Notes: a model not told the origin generated them from the sequence alone. Counted from the stretch's first letter, positions 1 to 11,588 are shown. The stretch is 64,000 nucleotides of DNA from Flexibacter flexilis DSM 6793 (GCF_900112255.1 NZ_FOLE01000009.1:1-64000), one strand, 5' to 3'. Made by a program: numbers and translations.

Positions 1-44
1 GGTACTGCGGTCACACGTGGGAGAGTAGGTAGCTGCCAACCTTA
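1..44 (+). rRNA. rrf: 5S ribosomal RNA, 3' end only
   Basis: The first bases match the 3' third of bacterial 5S rRNA: a GTGGGAGAGTAGG core followed by the closing arm CTGCCAACC. The gene begins before the window. A strong hairpin terminator follows within 10 nt, as expected for the end of an rRNA operon. The exact 3' nucleotide is approximate. Confidence 0.85.
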
Positions 45-52
45 TTAAGCAC

Positions 53-84
53 AGGGTCATCTTCACAAGAGATGACCCTCTTTG
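53..84 (+). terminator. rRNA operon terminator
   Basis: A perfect 10-bp stem (positions 53-62 with 70-79), a 7-nt loop, and a T-rich tail lie just downstream of the 5S rRNA end on the same strand. This is a standard intrinsic terminator. Confidence 0.8.
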
Positions 85-140
85 CTGTTTATACCTAATC
101 TAACTCAAATAAGGAATAGGGCAGAGAAAAAAATAACAAT

Positions 141-178
141 AAAAAAGGGTCTTGCAACAATGCAAGACCCTTTTCTTT
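141..178. terminator. Bidirectional hairpin terminator
   Basis: A perfect 14-bp stem (143-156 with 161-174) with a 4-nt loop has an A-run on the left and a T-run on the right, so it can stop transcription from both sides. On the minus strand it follows the htpG stub and was probably that gene's own terminator. On the plus strand it backs up the rRNA terminator. Confidence 0.8.
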
Positions 179-204
179 TGATTTGATTACCAATTATCTT
201 TCAA

Positions 205-345
205 TTAGTTCAGCAGGCTGACGCTGCGTTCGATAAACTCGGCTAAGGCTTGCCCTTTTAACTCGTTCTGGGATAGCAAAGCCAAATCGTACGCATGACG
301 GATTAGTTTGGTCTTGGGGTGGCGGGAGATGTATTTTTGGCCTAT
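205..345 (-). pseudogene. htpG: 3' remnant of htpG (Hsp90 C-terminus)
   Basis: Reading the minus strand, 46 codons before a TAA at 205-207 encode the C-terminal end of the Hsp90-family chaperone HtpG. The stretch includes the segments 'KLIRHAYDLALLSQNELKG' and 'LAEFIERSVSLLN', typical of the last helices of bacterial HtpG. An in-frame TAA at 346-348 closes the frame upstream and no start codon precedes it, so this is only the 3' stub of a gene normally over 600 codons. Its terminator (141-178) is kept. Sequence between the stub and position 600 resembles no gene. The recognition comes from memory of the family, without a search. An intact htpG probably lies elsewhere, but that is inference. 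Confidence 0.75.
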
Positions 346-348
346 TTA

Positions 349-616
349 GATGTTTACTTTTGTATAAATTGATTGCTTTATTATATAAAACGTAGTGTGG
401 CACTTTCAGTCTTTATGCAATCAAAACTACTTGACTTTGATATTGGTTTGAAGGTTAATCTTAGTAGCTATCTATTTGAATTAGATTTCATCTAAAAATA
501 AGCCATTTTTGGTTTTGTAAAAGTTGAATTTAGGTTGTCTGCTAAGGTTTATATCTAATTATTGTAAAACGTTAGCATGATTCCAATAGGTCTAAATAGT
601 TTATCGGTTTGTACAT
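349..616. other. AT-rich gap with no recognised gene
   Basis: AT-rich, non-coding sequence between the htpG stub and the terminator at 617. Neither strand shows a credible start, reading frame or RNA fold. It may be the degraded remainder of whatever replaced the rest of htpG. Confidence 0.5.
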
Positions 617-650
617 AAAAAAGGCGTTGAGATTTCTCAACGCCTTTTTT
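617..650. terminator. Terminator of the large T9SS protein gene
   Basis: A 16-bp perfect stem (617-632 with 635-650) has an A6 run and a T6 run on its two sides. It lies 16 nt beyond the minus-strand stop codon of the 1603-residue protein and serves as its terminator. The symmetry allows function in both directions. Confidence 0.85.
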
Positions 651-666
651 ATTGATAAAAGAAATA

Positions 667-3600
667 TTAGTGTTGAACGATAATACGTTTAACTGCTAAT
701 CCTTTATTTGTATTGATTTGTAACAAGTAAGAGCCTGTAGCCAAGTTAGATAAGTCTATGGTGCTTACCGTTTCGGTGGCGTATCCTGTCCAAACTTTTT
801 TACCTTGTAAATTCGTAACAGAAACAGAAGCTTCTCCTGTTATTTGTGAGAGATCTACTGTAAATAAACCTGAACTTGGATTGGGATATACTTCAATAGC
901 CTTGGCCAATCCTGTATTAGGTTTTGTACCAACTACAGCTATGTGCTCTACTTTCACATAATCTAAGCCGATGTTATTACCATAACCACTGTAAGCATCA
1001 AATGCGAATCTTACATTTTGGCCTTGATATGCAGCTAAATCAATACTGAATATTGACCAACGTGGCAAGATATGAGGCACATAACGACGCACCGCTAATA
1101 TTGGTGCTTCCGAATAAGATTGTCCTGCATTTGTAGAAACACGTACTGACAGGCTATCCGTTCTGTCATTGTAGCTACTGTCTTGTGACATGGCAAATAC
1201 CAAACGTAGCGTATCGTTGGCCGCTACTGAAGGTAATGCGAAACATGGAGTTGCTAAGCGAGCTTCTAAACCTTTCGAAAAGCTATAAGAGTTGAAGTAT
1301 GCTATTGAACCAGATACAGGACTTATTGAAGGGTTCGTCATGCTAGAAACAAATGACCAGTTGCCTGTAGATGTACCGCTACCTGTGCCTGTTGTTAGCA
1401 TCTGACTACTCCAGCCATTAGGCAATGTATTTGTAAATTCCTCTACGTATGGAAGAGTTGTTACCGAGCCAAAATGATTGATAGTATAACCTTTTATGGT
1501 ATCGTTGGCATGTGTAAGTGTTTCTGTTGCCAAATCGGTATAAGCAGTGATACTGTAAACTGCCGTTGCCGTTAAATCTACTGGCATAGCAAATTCAATA
1601 GTGTCTATTTGACCTACTGCTAAAGACTTGTTGAATGTTTCGTTGGCAGAAACGCTACCTGCTGTTTGGCCATTTACAGTCCAAGACATCATAAAGCCTG
1701 CATTAAAGCTACTTTGTGCTACTGTACCGATATTTTGTACTGTGATTTTTACTTTTTCTGTTGCGGAGAAATCACAGCCATTAGGTTTGGTTGGTGCTAT
1801 TACAGCCACAGCTTTTAGGTCATTTGCTTCTTGTATGAAGATTTCCAAATCATCTATGTGCAAATCATAATCATTAGCGTTGTCAACTGTACCATCGGTT
1901 GCTAATAGGGCAACAATTACTTCTTGTCCCGCATAGGCCGCTAGGCTGTATTGTTTGGTTTGAACGGCAAAGCCTAAATTGTCGGCAGCTGTAATGTTGG
2001 CAAGTGTTTGCCATGAAAAACCACAGTTTGTAGAAATCATTACTTTTAAGCTATCATCTGTGCCCGTCATGTTATCTGCGTCAGCAGATGTACTGGCAAA
2101 ATTGGTAATAGCGGTATTAAAACGAATAGCAGATGTCGGTGTTGCAATAACCTTTGGGCCTACAATCCAATCGCGGTGTGAAGTAGAGAAAAGATTTACT
2201 TTAGCTGTTTTTCCTCCAAATAAAGCTGTTTGTGTACTTGAAATCCAATTAGAAGTTGTTCCTGTTGGTGTTGTTTGGCCAGTAGCCTCTGTGTACAATC
2301 CATTTGTAACAGTATTAAGGTTTTCTCCATCAAAAGTTTCAAATGTCAGAACAGGCAATGGCAATGCCACTGGTGCTACAATTACTTTATTCAAAACGAC
2401 CGAAGAGTCATTGCCTGAAACCGTTGTAGGTTCGCCATTAGCTTTCACAAAGCCGCGCAAACGATAAGTACCAACTTCTGTTAAGTTAAGCCCATCACTT
2501 ACAGTTACATCTAACGTTTGACCGATTGCCAAAGCACCTTCATTTAATGTTGTCTGTAATACACTATGTACACCAGAAGGGCTTGTAATAGCAAGGCCTA
2601 CCACGTCATTAGAAAAGTTACGTGTTACACCGCCAAGGTTTTTGATTTGCACTACGGCTGTAAGATTTTCGCCTCCACAGCCCAATGCTTTAGGGGAAAC
2701 GATAACAGTTGAAGCCAAATCCAGATCAAGCGATATGTATATTTCCAAATCATCTATGTGTAGATCGTAGTCGTTATTGTTACTAATAGTTCCGTCTGTA
2801 GCAAAAAGTGCTACCATGATATTCTGACCTGCATATGCTGCCAAGCTGTATTGTTTGGTTTGAACAGCAAAGCCTAAGTTGTCGGCGGCTGTAATGCTGG
2901 CAAGTCTTTGCCACGAAAGACCACAGTTCGTTGAAACCATTACATTTAAACTATCATCCGTACCTGTCATACCATCAGCATCAGCACTAGTAGAATTATA
3001 ATTCGTAATAGCTGTACGGAAACGTACAAACGTATTTGCATCTGGTGTTACTTTTGGCCCAATAATCCATTCACGACGTGTACTAGAGTAAAGATTTACT
3101 TTAGCTGTTTTTCCACCAAACAAAGTTGGTTGATTATACGAAAGCCAGTTTGAAGTACTGCCACTTGGTGTTTGGCCAGAAGCTTCAGTGTAAAGTCCAT
3201 TAGTGATTGTGCTAAGGTTGCTTCCATCAAACGTTTCGAAGGTTACGACAGGTAATGACAATGCTACAGGGGCAGTAATGATTTTGTTTACTACCGTAGC
3301 CGAGTCGTTTGAGGTTGTACCTGTAGATTCGCCAGCAGCTTTTGCAAAAGCACGTAAACGATATGTTCCTACGTCGCTAAGCTCAATGCCAGATGCTAAT
3401 GTTACGTCCATTGTAGCATTAACGTCTAAAAAGCCAGTATTTAATACAGTACGAACTACTTGGTGTGCTCCCGTAGGATTTGTAACAAAAATACCTACAG
3501 TGTCATTGGCAAAAGTACGAGTTGCACTACCAAAGTTTTTGATCGTAACAATAACAGGAACATTTGTTCCGCCACAACCAATGTTTTTGGGTGAAACTAA

Positions 3601-5478
3601 AACAGTAGCACCTAGGTCATTAGCAGCTACGGTCGTGGCAAATGCAAAGAATGGGTTGTTGGCTACCGCAAAACCAGCATTTGTTGTGCGTGTACCTGAA
3701 GTAAGTGAACCCGCCGAAGAAGAAGCCGAAACTTCAGCCCAAGCACCAGAAGCTGTTGAGGCTTGTGCTACACGGATATTACCTACACCACCTGTCATAT
3801 TGTCGTCTGCACCATAGCTAAATGTAACTGTTGCCGTTGCTGCTAAAGTAGCTGTAGAGCCTAATTTATATACGCGAGCACCAAGTACGCTTGTAAGTGG
3901 GGTGATCACAGCACCTGTTGGAGCAGTAGTTAAAATTTGCGCATAATACACATCATTAGTGCCGCTAATGCTATTAAATACTACGGGGCGGTACTGACCA
4001 CCAGAGCCTAATGGAAAGGTGCGTGTTACAGATGATGTGTTAACTACTAAACTAATAGCACCTTCTATATAAGAAGATGAACTTCCTGAAGGAAGTGTAG
4101 CTGTATTGCTTAAAAGTTTTAAGGTGTCATCAGCATTCTCAACTTTCAAATAACCACTGCTTAAGGTAAGTGGCGAAGTTGATTTGAGGTGTAAAGATGC
4201 TGGCAATGAAACGGTAGAAGACGGACGTTCGATGGTTAAAGCATTAATATAACCATTTATTAATTCTGAACCAGCCGTAATATTAGGTTCAGTAACAGTC
4301 GATGTAATTGCGCTATAGTTAACATTGTATGTGGCCGCTGCTGGAACATTAATGTTGCCAACGAAAGCACCGTGCATTCTGCGTAAAGTAACAGTGTTAG
4401 GAGACGTTACACCCGCAATCGTGATTGTATTATCTAATGTTAAGTTGTCGTATGTCATTACATTACCTGCAGACAATGTAAATCCTATTGTAGCGGCTAT
4501 TGGGCGAGTAATAAGGAAAACCCCATTTGCACCAGTGTTATTTACCACTATCTGACGAAAAACAGCCACGCCATTTACACCTTCGTATGTACCAGTTCCA
4601 TCCAACATTTGGGTTTGGGTTCCATTAAAGTAGAGATTTGTGCTACCGCGTGTAAAGTTTGCATAGCCATTGTTGGTTAGATTTTTTCCTACATAAACAT
4701 TACGAGTAGATGTTCCATTGCCATAAGCCAATAGCGTGTCCATATTGTTAACAACTAGATTGCCTGTTACGGTTAGTGTGCGTGAAAGCGTTCCCGAAAA
4801 ACGCAATACAGAGCGAGTGTCAGCAGCATTAGTACCAATTTCTAGATTGGCAACCGTTGCGTCAACATCTATTAATACTTTTGAACCATCGGCAATCAGT
4901 ACGCTGTCTTGTTCTGTAGGTAATACACCTCCAAGCCAAGTATTAGTGCTGCTCCAGTTGCCGCCATTAGGCGTAGATACAATTTTGCTAGGAGGAGGAA
5001 GCTCTGTAACACACACAGTAAAATTACCGCTTCCTGAACCCGTAGAATAATGATAAACACGGAAATAGTATGTTTGACCTACTACCCAGTCTGTACGCTT
5101 GATAAACTCAGTACCTCCGTTACCTGTAGCATCTTTACAGGTAAGCGCAGCAGATCCACAAGCTCCTGAAAAAACCTCAACAACAGCATCAAAAGAGCTA
5201 GAGCCAACTACTGTAATTTGTTGTCCTGAAGTAGTAGGAACAAAAGAAAACCATACATCATCGTCAGATTCACTGGAACTGCTACAAACCGATTGCGGAG
5301 GCAAAGATGCTGTTGCATTGGTTGATGATGCGGCTGTAGGTGTACATACAATGCTAGGGGTGAGGGGGAATGCTCCTGCACAATTATCATTGTTGGGTTG
5401 TTGTGCCAGTGCCATTGTAGGCAATGCTCCGAACGCCAATAATTGAAGACAAAGCCTCGTAATTGTTCGTTTCATCAT
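667..5478 (-). CDS. Large secreted T9SS-sorted adhesin-like protein
   Basis: This 1603-residue protein is exported and probably attached to the cell surface. Residues 1-25 form a signal peptide ending in 'MALA'. Residues about 70-155 resemble a pre-peptidase C-terminal/beta-sandwich domain ('DDVWFSFVP', then 'YYFRVYHY'). Residues about 170-600 are beta-rich and begin with a G8-like segment ('NWSSTNTWLGGVLPT'). Two copies of a 300-residue unit follow (about 612-1212), each ending in a MAM/cleaved-adhesin-like fold marked by 'DYDLHIDDLEI'. A third, diverged unit precedes a type A sorting domain from about residue 1527 ('VYPNPSSGLFTVDLS' to 'GLAVKRIIVQH'). That domain directs export by the type IX system and is normally cleaved. 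The ligand is unknown. The gene stands alone between its own terminator and a divergent GH97 gene. Confidence 0.9.
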   Translation of the reverse strand: MMKRTITRLCLQLLAFGALPTMALAQQPNNDNCAGAFPLTPSIVCTPTAASSTNATASLPPQSVCSSSSESDDDVWFSFVPTTSGQQITVVGSSSFDAVVEVFSGACGSAALTCKDATGNGGTEFIKRTDWVVGQTYYFRVYHYSTGSGSGNFTVCVTELPPPSKIVSTPNGGNWSSTNTWLGGVLPTEQDSVLIADGSKVLIDVDATVANLEIGTNAADTRSVLRFSGTLSRTLTVTGNLVVNNMDTLLAYGNGTSTRNVYVGKNLTNNGYANFTRGSTNLYFNGTQTQMLDGTGTYEGVNGVAVFRQIVVNNTGANGVFLITRPIAATIGFTLSAGNVMTYDNLTLDNTITIAGVTSPNTVTLRRMHGAFVGNINVPAAATYNVNYSAITSTVTEPNITAGSELINGYINALTIERPSSTVSLPASLHLKSTSPLTLSSGYLKVENADDTLKLLSNTATLPSGSSSSYIEGAISLVVNTSSVTRTFPLGSGGQYRPVVFNSISGTNDVYYAQILTTAPTGAVITPLTSVLGARVYKLGSTATLAATATVTFSYGADDNMTGGVGNIRVAQASTASGAWAEVSASSSAGSLTSGTRTTNAGFAVANNPFFAFATTVAANDLGATVLVSPKNIGCGGTNVPVIVTIKNFGSATRTFANDTVGIFVTNPTGAHQVVRTVLNTGFLDVNATMDVTLASGIELSDVGTYRLRAFAKAAGESTGTTSNDSATVVNKIITAPVALSLPVVTFETFDGSNLSTITNGLYTEASGQTPSGSTSNWLSYNQPTLFGGKTAKVNLYSSTRREWIIGPKVTPDANTFVRFRTAITNYNSTSADADGMTGTDDSLNVMVSTNCGLSWQRLASITAADNLGFAVQTKQYSLAAYAGQNIMVALFATDGTISNNNDYDLHIDDLEIYISLDLDLASTVIVSPKALGCGGENLTAVVQIKNLGGVTRNFSNDVVGLAITSPSGVHSVLQTTLNEGALAIGQTLDVTVSDGLNLTEVGTYRLRGFVKANGEPTTVSGNDSSVVLNKVIVAPVALPLPVLTFETFDGENLNTVTNGLYTEATGQTTPTGTTSNWISSTQTALFGGKTAKVNLFSTSHRDWIVGPKVIATPTSAIRFNTAITNFASTSADADNMTGTDDSLKVMISTNCGFSWQTLANITAADNLGFAVQTKQYSLAAYAGQEVIVALLATDGTVDNANDYDLHIDDLEIFIQEANDLKAVAVIAPTKPNGCDFSATEKVKITVQNIGTVAQSSFNAGFMMSWTVNGQTAGSVSANETFNKSLAVGQIDTIEFAMPVDLTATAVYSITAYTDLATETLTHANDTIKGYTINHFGSVTTLPYVEEFTNTLPNGWSSQMLTTGTGSGTSTGNWSFVSSMTNPSISPVSGSIAYFNSYSFSKGLEARLATPCFALPSVAANDTLRLVFAMSQDSSYNDRTDSLSVRVSTNAGQSYSEAPILAVRRYVPHILPRWSIFSIDLAAYQGQNVRFAFDAYSGYGNNIGLDYVKVEHIAVVGTKPNTGLAKAIEVYPNPSSGLFTVDLSQITGEASVSVTNLQGKKVWTGYATETVSTIDLSNLATGSYLLQINTNKGLAVKRIIVQH
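1841..3640 (-). repeat. Two tandem 900-bp in-frame repeats
   Basis: Units 1841-2740 and 2741-3640 align with a period of exactly 900 bp (300 codons). Long stretches are nearly identical, for example those around 1841 and 2741 and those around 1940 and 2840. Each unit encodes a CARDB/Ig-like segment ('VSPK..GCGG') followed by a MAM-like adhesin domain. The high nucleotide similarity points to a fairly recent duplication or to gene conversion. Unit edges are set by the period and could be shifted. Confidence 0.8.
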
Positions 5479-7931
<2,453 letters not shown>

Positions 7932-7960
7932 TCGACTGAAAATCAAAATTTAAAATAAAC

Positions 7961-8004
7961 AAAACGAGGCTATAACTCAAGCGGTTGTAGCCTCGTTTTG
8001 TTTG
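7961..8004 (+). terminator. Terminator after the GH97 gene
   Basis: A 16-bp stem (7961-7976 with 7984-7999) with one G-T pair, followed by TTTTGTTT, lies 30 nt after the GH97 stop codon. Confidence 0.8.
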
Positions 8005-8118
8005 GCGTTCAAAATTTATTCCTATATTGAACTTTTTATTTGTTTTTAGTCTTTTATGATAAAACAAGCTAATCGACTTGAAACTAAATTTATATAAAAT
8101 CTTTAATTCATTATTCTC

Positions 8119-8439
8119 ATGGGAAAAGCAATAGAAATTACTGACGCAAACTTCGAATCAATCATTGCATCAGATAAGCCAGTTTTGGTGGATTTTTGGG
8201 CTGAATGGTGCGGTCCTTGCCGCATGATTGCGCCAATCGTAGAAGAGTTGGCTGGCGAATACGAAGGCAAAGCCGTAATCGGCAAATTGAACGTGGACGA
8301 AAATCCTAACGTTGCCGTACAATTCGGTATCCGTAGTATCCCAACGCTACTTGTTTTCAAAGATGGCAAGATAGTGGACAAACAAGTTGGTGCAGTAGCA
8401 AAAGGCGTATTAGCTGGCAAAATTTCTGCCCAATTCTAA
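8119..8439 (+). CDS. trxA: Thioredoxin
   Basis: A 106-residue cytoplasmic thioredoxin that reduces disulfides in client proteins with electrons from thioredoxin reductase. The active site is 'WCGPC' with C31 and C34. The cis-proline is P75 in 'SIPTL', and D25 is the usual buried aspartate. Length and domain match classical Trx1 and no signal peptide is present. The gene is monocistronic, with a terminator before it and a weak hairpin after it. Assignment is firm; which of several thioredoxins it represents cannot be told. Confidence 0.95.
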   Translation: MGKAIEITDANFESIIASDKPVLVDFWAEWCGPCRMIAPIVEELAGEYEGKAVIGKLNVDENPNVAVQFGIRSIPTLLVFKDGKIVDKQVGAVAKGVLAGKISAQF

Positions 8440-8478
8440 TAAAATAACATTCTGGATTCAGAAAAATTTTTATCTTGC

Positions 8479-8515
8479 AAAGCCTGTCCGTTGTGGTCAG
8501 GCTTTTGCCGTTTAA
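8479..8515 (+). terminator. Weak hairpin after trxA
   Basis: An 8-bp stem (8479-8486 with 8498-8505) with a partly paired inner part lies 40 nt after the trxA stop. The T-tract is short and interrupted, so termination may be leaky into the esterase gene. Confidence 0.45.
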
Positions 8516-8520
8516 TTTGA

Positions 8521-9375
8521 GTGCCTATGCCCAAACATTTATCTAATCATTTAGTCCCAGAATTGGCGGCTGTACAAGGGTCGGCCATTGAGCAATGGGT
8601 AATTAAATCGTTTCATTCTGCTGTTCAGCACAAAGATTACACTGTGCGCATTTTTTTGCCGCTCGGCTACCACGACAGCAACGCGCATTACAAAGTGCTT
8701 TATGCCAACGACGGGCAAGACATGGAAGCCATCAAGCTGGCCGCAACACTGGAAAACCTCCAAAATGCTGGCCAAACCAATCCGCTTATTGTGGTGGCCA
8801 TTGATGCCAACGAACGCATTTTGGACTATGGAACTGCCGAAATTTTGGATTTTGCCAACAGAGGCCGCAAAGCCAAAAAGTATATTTCTTTTATTTTGGA
8901 AGAACTAATGCCCTACATCAACAGCCATTACAGAACCTTGCAAGGAGCTGAAAATGCGGCGTTTATGGGCTTTTCATTGGGCGGACTCTCGGCCATAGAC
9001 ATCGTGTGGCATTATCCGCATTTGTTCGGAAAAGTCGGCGTTTTTTCGGGTTCGTTTTGGTGGCGCAGACGCGATATTGGCAAAGGATATGTGCCCGCCG
9101 ACCGCATCATGCAAGCCCAAATCCGTGAAAGTCAGGCAAAAAAAGAAGGGTTACGTTTTTGGTTGCAAACAGGCACCAACGACGAAACCAACGACCGCGA
9201 CGGCGACGGCATCATTGATTCTATTGGCGATACGTTGGATTTGATACACGAACTAAAAGCCAAAGGCTACACCGACCGCGACATCGAATACGTGGAAGTA
9301 CAAGGCGGAGAGCATAACCAACAGACTTGGGGCGAGATTATGCCCGATTTCCTGAAATGGGCTTTTGGGCGTTAG
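8521..9375 (+). CDS. Esterase D-family alpha/beta hydrolase
   Basis: A 284-residue alpha/beta hydrolase of the putative esterase family that includes esterase D, antigen 85 and enterochelin esterase. The nucleophile is the serine in 'FMGFSLGGLS'. Likely triad partners are an aspartate in 'TGTNDETNDRDGDG' and the histidine in 'GGEHNQQTW'. No signal peptide is visible, so it is probably cytoplasmic. The substrate is unknown. Translation starts either at GTG 8521 or at ATG 8527 two codons later; the ATG is the more usual choice. Its last codons overlap the promoter of the following methyltransferase operon. Confidence 0.85.
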   Translation: MPMPKHLSNHLVPELAAVQGSAIEQWVIKSFHSAVQHKDYTVRIFLPLGYHDSNAHYKVLYANDGQDMEAIKLAATLENLQNAGQTNPLIVVAIDANERILDYGTAEILDFANRGRKAKKYISFILEELMPYINSHYRTLQGAENAAFMGFSLGGLSAIDIVWHYPHLFGKVGVFSGSFWWRRRDIGKGYVPADRIMQAQIRESQAKKEGLRFWLQTGTNDETNDRDGDGIIDSIGDTLDLIHELKAKGYTDRDIEYVEVQGGEHNQQTWGEIMPDFLKWAFGR

Positions 9376-9397
9376 TGGAAATTTATTCTTAAATTTG
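9364..9397 (+). promoter_or_regulatory. Promoter of the methyltransferase-DUF262-HEPN operon
   Basis: TTTG at 9364-9367 and TAAATTTG at 9390-9397, 22 nt apart, match the Bacteroidota -33/-7 consensus. The -33 box lies inside the 3' end of the esterase gene. Expected initiation near 9403 leaves almost no leader before ATG 9406. Confidence 0.6.
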
Positions 9398-9405
9398 CGG
9401 TGTAG

Positions 9406-10476
9406 ATGATGACAAATATGTTAAATAACACTGTTGTAATAGATTTATTTTGCGGAATTGGTGGCTTATCACATGGTTTTGTGAAAGAAGATTTTAAGGT
9501 TGTTGCAGGAATAGACATTGATAAGTCTTGCAAGTATCCTTTTGAGGCAAATAATAATTCCGTTTTTATTTTAAAAAGTGTCTCAGATATTTCAAAAAAG
9601 GATATTGCTCCTTTATTTGAAAAAGCTGAATGTAAAATATTAGTAGGTTGCGCCCCATGTCAGCCATTTTCCTCTTATACTTTTAAAGATGAAGAAAAAA
9701 AAGATAACGAGAAATGGAGTTTATTATATGATTTTGCGAGAATAGTTAGAGAAACTCAACCTGATATAGTTTCAATGGAGAATGTATCTCAACTAATAAA
9801 CTTCAAAAAAGCTCCAGTTTTTGAGGATTTTCTTAATTCTTTAAAAGAGTTAGGCTATTTTGTGCATTACGAAGTGGTAAACTGTCCTGATTATGGTATT
9901 CCTCAGAAAAGAAAGCGACTTGTTTTATTAGCATCAAGGCTTGGTAAAATTCAATTAATTCCCAAAACTCACACTAAAAAAACGTACGTTACTGTTAAAG
10001 ATGCCATAGGACAGCTTCCTGCAATTCAGGACGGAGAGGCATATAAAAATGATAAATTACATTATGCAAGAAAACTAACGCCTCTCAATAAAGAAAGAAT
10101 TGAGAAAACGCCTTATGGTGGCAGTTGGAAAGACTGGCCTAATGATTTAAAGTTGGAATGCCATAAAAAGGATTCGGGGAAGTCTTATCCAAGTGTATAT
10201 GGGCGAATGAAATGGGAAGAGCCTGCTCCAACCATGACAACGCATTGTATTGGCTATGGCAATGGTAGATTTGGGCATCCTGAACAACATAGAGCAATTT
10301 CTTTAAGAGAGGCTTCGCTGCTTCAAACATTTCCAATTGACTATAAGTTTTTTGATGAAAAACAGCAAAACTTCTCTTCGGTAGCCATTGCAAGACAAAT
10401 TGGAAATGCTGTTCCTGTTAAATTAGGAGAAGTAATTGCCAAAAGCATTAAAGAACATCTAAAAAATATAGCATGA
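9406..10476 (+). CDS. DNA cytosine-5 methyltransferase
   Basis: A 356-residue C5-cytosine DNA methyltransferase that transfers a methyl group from S-adenosylmethionine. Conserved motifs appear in order: I 'DLFCGIGGLSHGF', IV 'GCAPCQPFS' with catalytic C85, VI 'SMENV', VIII 'QKRKRLVLLAS', a short target-recognition region, then IX and X ending '[14 protein letters not shown]'. All core parts are present and it looks active. The target site cannot be read from sequence. It is the first gene of a tight operon: its stop overlaps the next start (ATGA). The three genes are clearly richer in AT and in AAA/AAT/TTT codons than their neighbours, a sign of transfer. ATG 9406 is very close to the predicted transcription start; ATG 9418 is an alternative. 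Confidence 0.95.
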   Translation: MMTNMLNNTVVIDLFCGIGGLSHGFVKEDFKVVAGIDIDKSCKYPFEANNNSVFILKSVSDISKKDIAPLFEKAECKILVGCAPCQPFSSYTFKDEEKKDNEKWSLLYDFARIVRETQPDIVSMENVSQLINFKKAPVFEDFLNSLKELGYFVHYEVVNCPDYGIPQKRKRLVLLASRLGKIQLIPKTHTKKTYVTVKDAIGQLPAIQDGEAYKNDKLHYARKLTPLNKERIEKTPYGGSWKDWPNDLKLECHKKDSGKSYPSVYGRMKWEEPAPTMTTHCIGYGNGRFGHPEQHRAISLREASLLQTFPIDYKFFDEKQQNFSSVAIARQIGNAVPVKLGEVIAKSIKEHLKNIA

Positions 10477-11588
10477 AAACCTTAGAAGAATCAGAAAAAG
10501 CAGAAGAACAAATCAAGGACGTTCAGGCAGACTATAATTATAGATTTGCAGATTATTCTATTGGCGAACTTCTCAAAAAATTTGTACCTAAAGGGCAAAA
10601 ACCAAATTTTGAAGATGACGCTATTTCGGGGCTTTATGTACCTATTTATCAACGTGATTTTGTTTGGCCAGAAAACATGAAATCTCGATTTATTGAATCG
10701 CTTTTGATGGGTGTTCCTATACAGCCATTGTTTGCTTTTGAGTTAGATGAAGATGGAAATTTAGAGTTATTAGATGGCGTTCAAAGGCTTTCATCTGTAA
10801 AGTCATTTGTTGATAATGAGCTTGTTTTGTCAGATTTAGAAGCGTTAGATACGTTAAATGGATTTTCTTTTAGTGACCTAAATTCAGCACGAAAACGTAA
10901 ATTTTTGAATATACAACTCAAGCTCTATATAATTGATGATAACACAACTGAAGGTGTTCGGGCAGATATTTTTAGGCGTGTAAATGAAGGAGGTAAAAGA
11001 TTAGAACCCGCAGAAATTAGAAAAGGTAAATTTTTAGACAATAAATTTTATGAATTTATTCTAAAAATGGCAGATTCCCCTGAATTTGGCGCACTTTTCA
11101 GTTCTACAAAAGATAGTAAAAAACTAAGAGGAGAAAAAGAAGAATTAATCACGCGCTTTTTTGCTTTTTCTAATAATTATCAAAATTTTGTTCATTCTGT
11201 TAAAGGTTTTTTAGATGATTATATTATAAATGTAGGGCAAACATTTGACCAGCAACAAGAACAAATAATGCAAGATGAACTATTTAGAACATTAGATTTT
11301 GTGCAAAAAAATATACCAAATGGATTTAGAAAATCACAAAATTCTAAATCTATACCTCGTGTTCGTTTTGAGGCTATATCCATTGGTACTAATTTAGCTT
11401 TAAGGGAAAATCCACAATTATTGTTTGCTAAACCAGTGAATACAAAGTGGATAAACTCCAATGAGTTTAAAATACAAACCACTTCTGATGCTGCCAACAA
11501 TAAATCTAAAGTTATTGGAAGAATTGATTTTGTAAAAAATTGTCTGCTTGGCATTCAAGATTTAAACAAACTTACTTACAATGATTAG
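10473..11588 (+). CDS. DUF262 (ParB-like/GmrS-type) protein
   Basis: A 371-residue protein with an N-terminal DUF262 domain, related to ParB/sulfiredoxin-like NTPase-nucleases and to the GmrS part of type IV restriction enzymes. Visible features are 'VPIYQRDFVWPENM' and the nucleotide-binding motif 'LLDGVQRLSS' at residues 100-107. The motif is usually DGQQR; here the third position is valine (V103). The C-terminal half is helical, and no DUF1524/HNH nuclease motif could be found, unlike full GmrSD fusions. It overlaps the upstream methyltransferase by 4 nt and the downstream HEPN gene by 8 nt, so the three are translationally coupled. Likely role: sensing or nicking DNA according to methylation (inference). 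Confidence 0.85.
   Translation: MKTLEESEKAEEQIKDVQADYNYRFADYSIGELLKKFVPKGQKPNFEDDAISGLYVPIYQRDFVWPENMKSRFIESLLMGVPIQPLFAFELDEDGNLELLDGVQRLSSVKSFVDNELVLSDLEALDTLNGFSFSDLNSARKRKFLNIQLKLYIIDDNTTEGVRADIFRRVNEGGKRLEPAEIRKGKFLDNKFYEFILKMADSPEFGALFSSTKDSKKLRGEKEELITRFFAFSNNYQNFVHSVKGFLDDYIINVGQTFDQQQEQIMQDELFRTLDFVQKNIPNGFRKSQNSKSIPRVRFEAISIGTNLALRENPQLLFAKPVNTKWINSNEFKIQTTSDAANNKSKVIGRIDFVKNCLLGIQDLNKLTYND

Noticed and set aside
194-403. 69-codon minus-strand frame as a gene
   Set aside because: The other minus-strand frame in the same place carries the HtpG C-terminus; this one has no similarity to anything.
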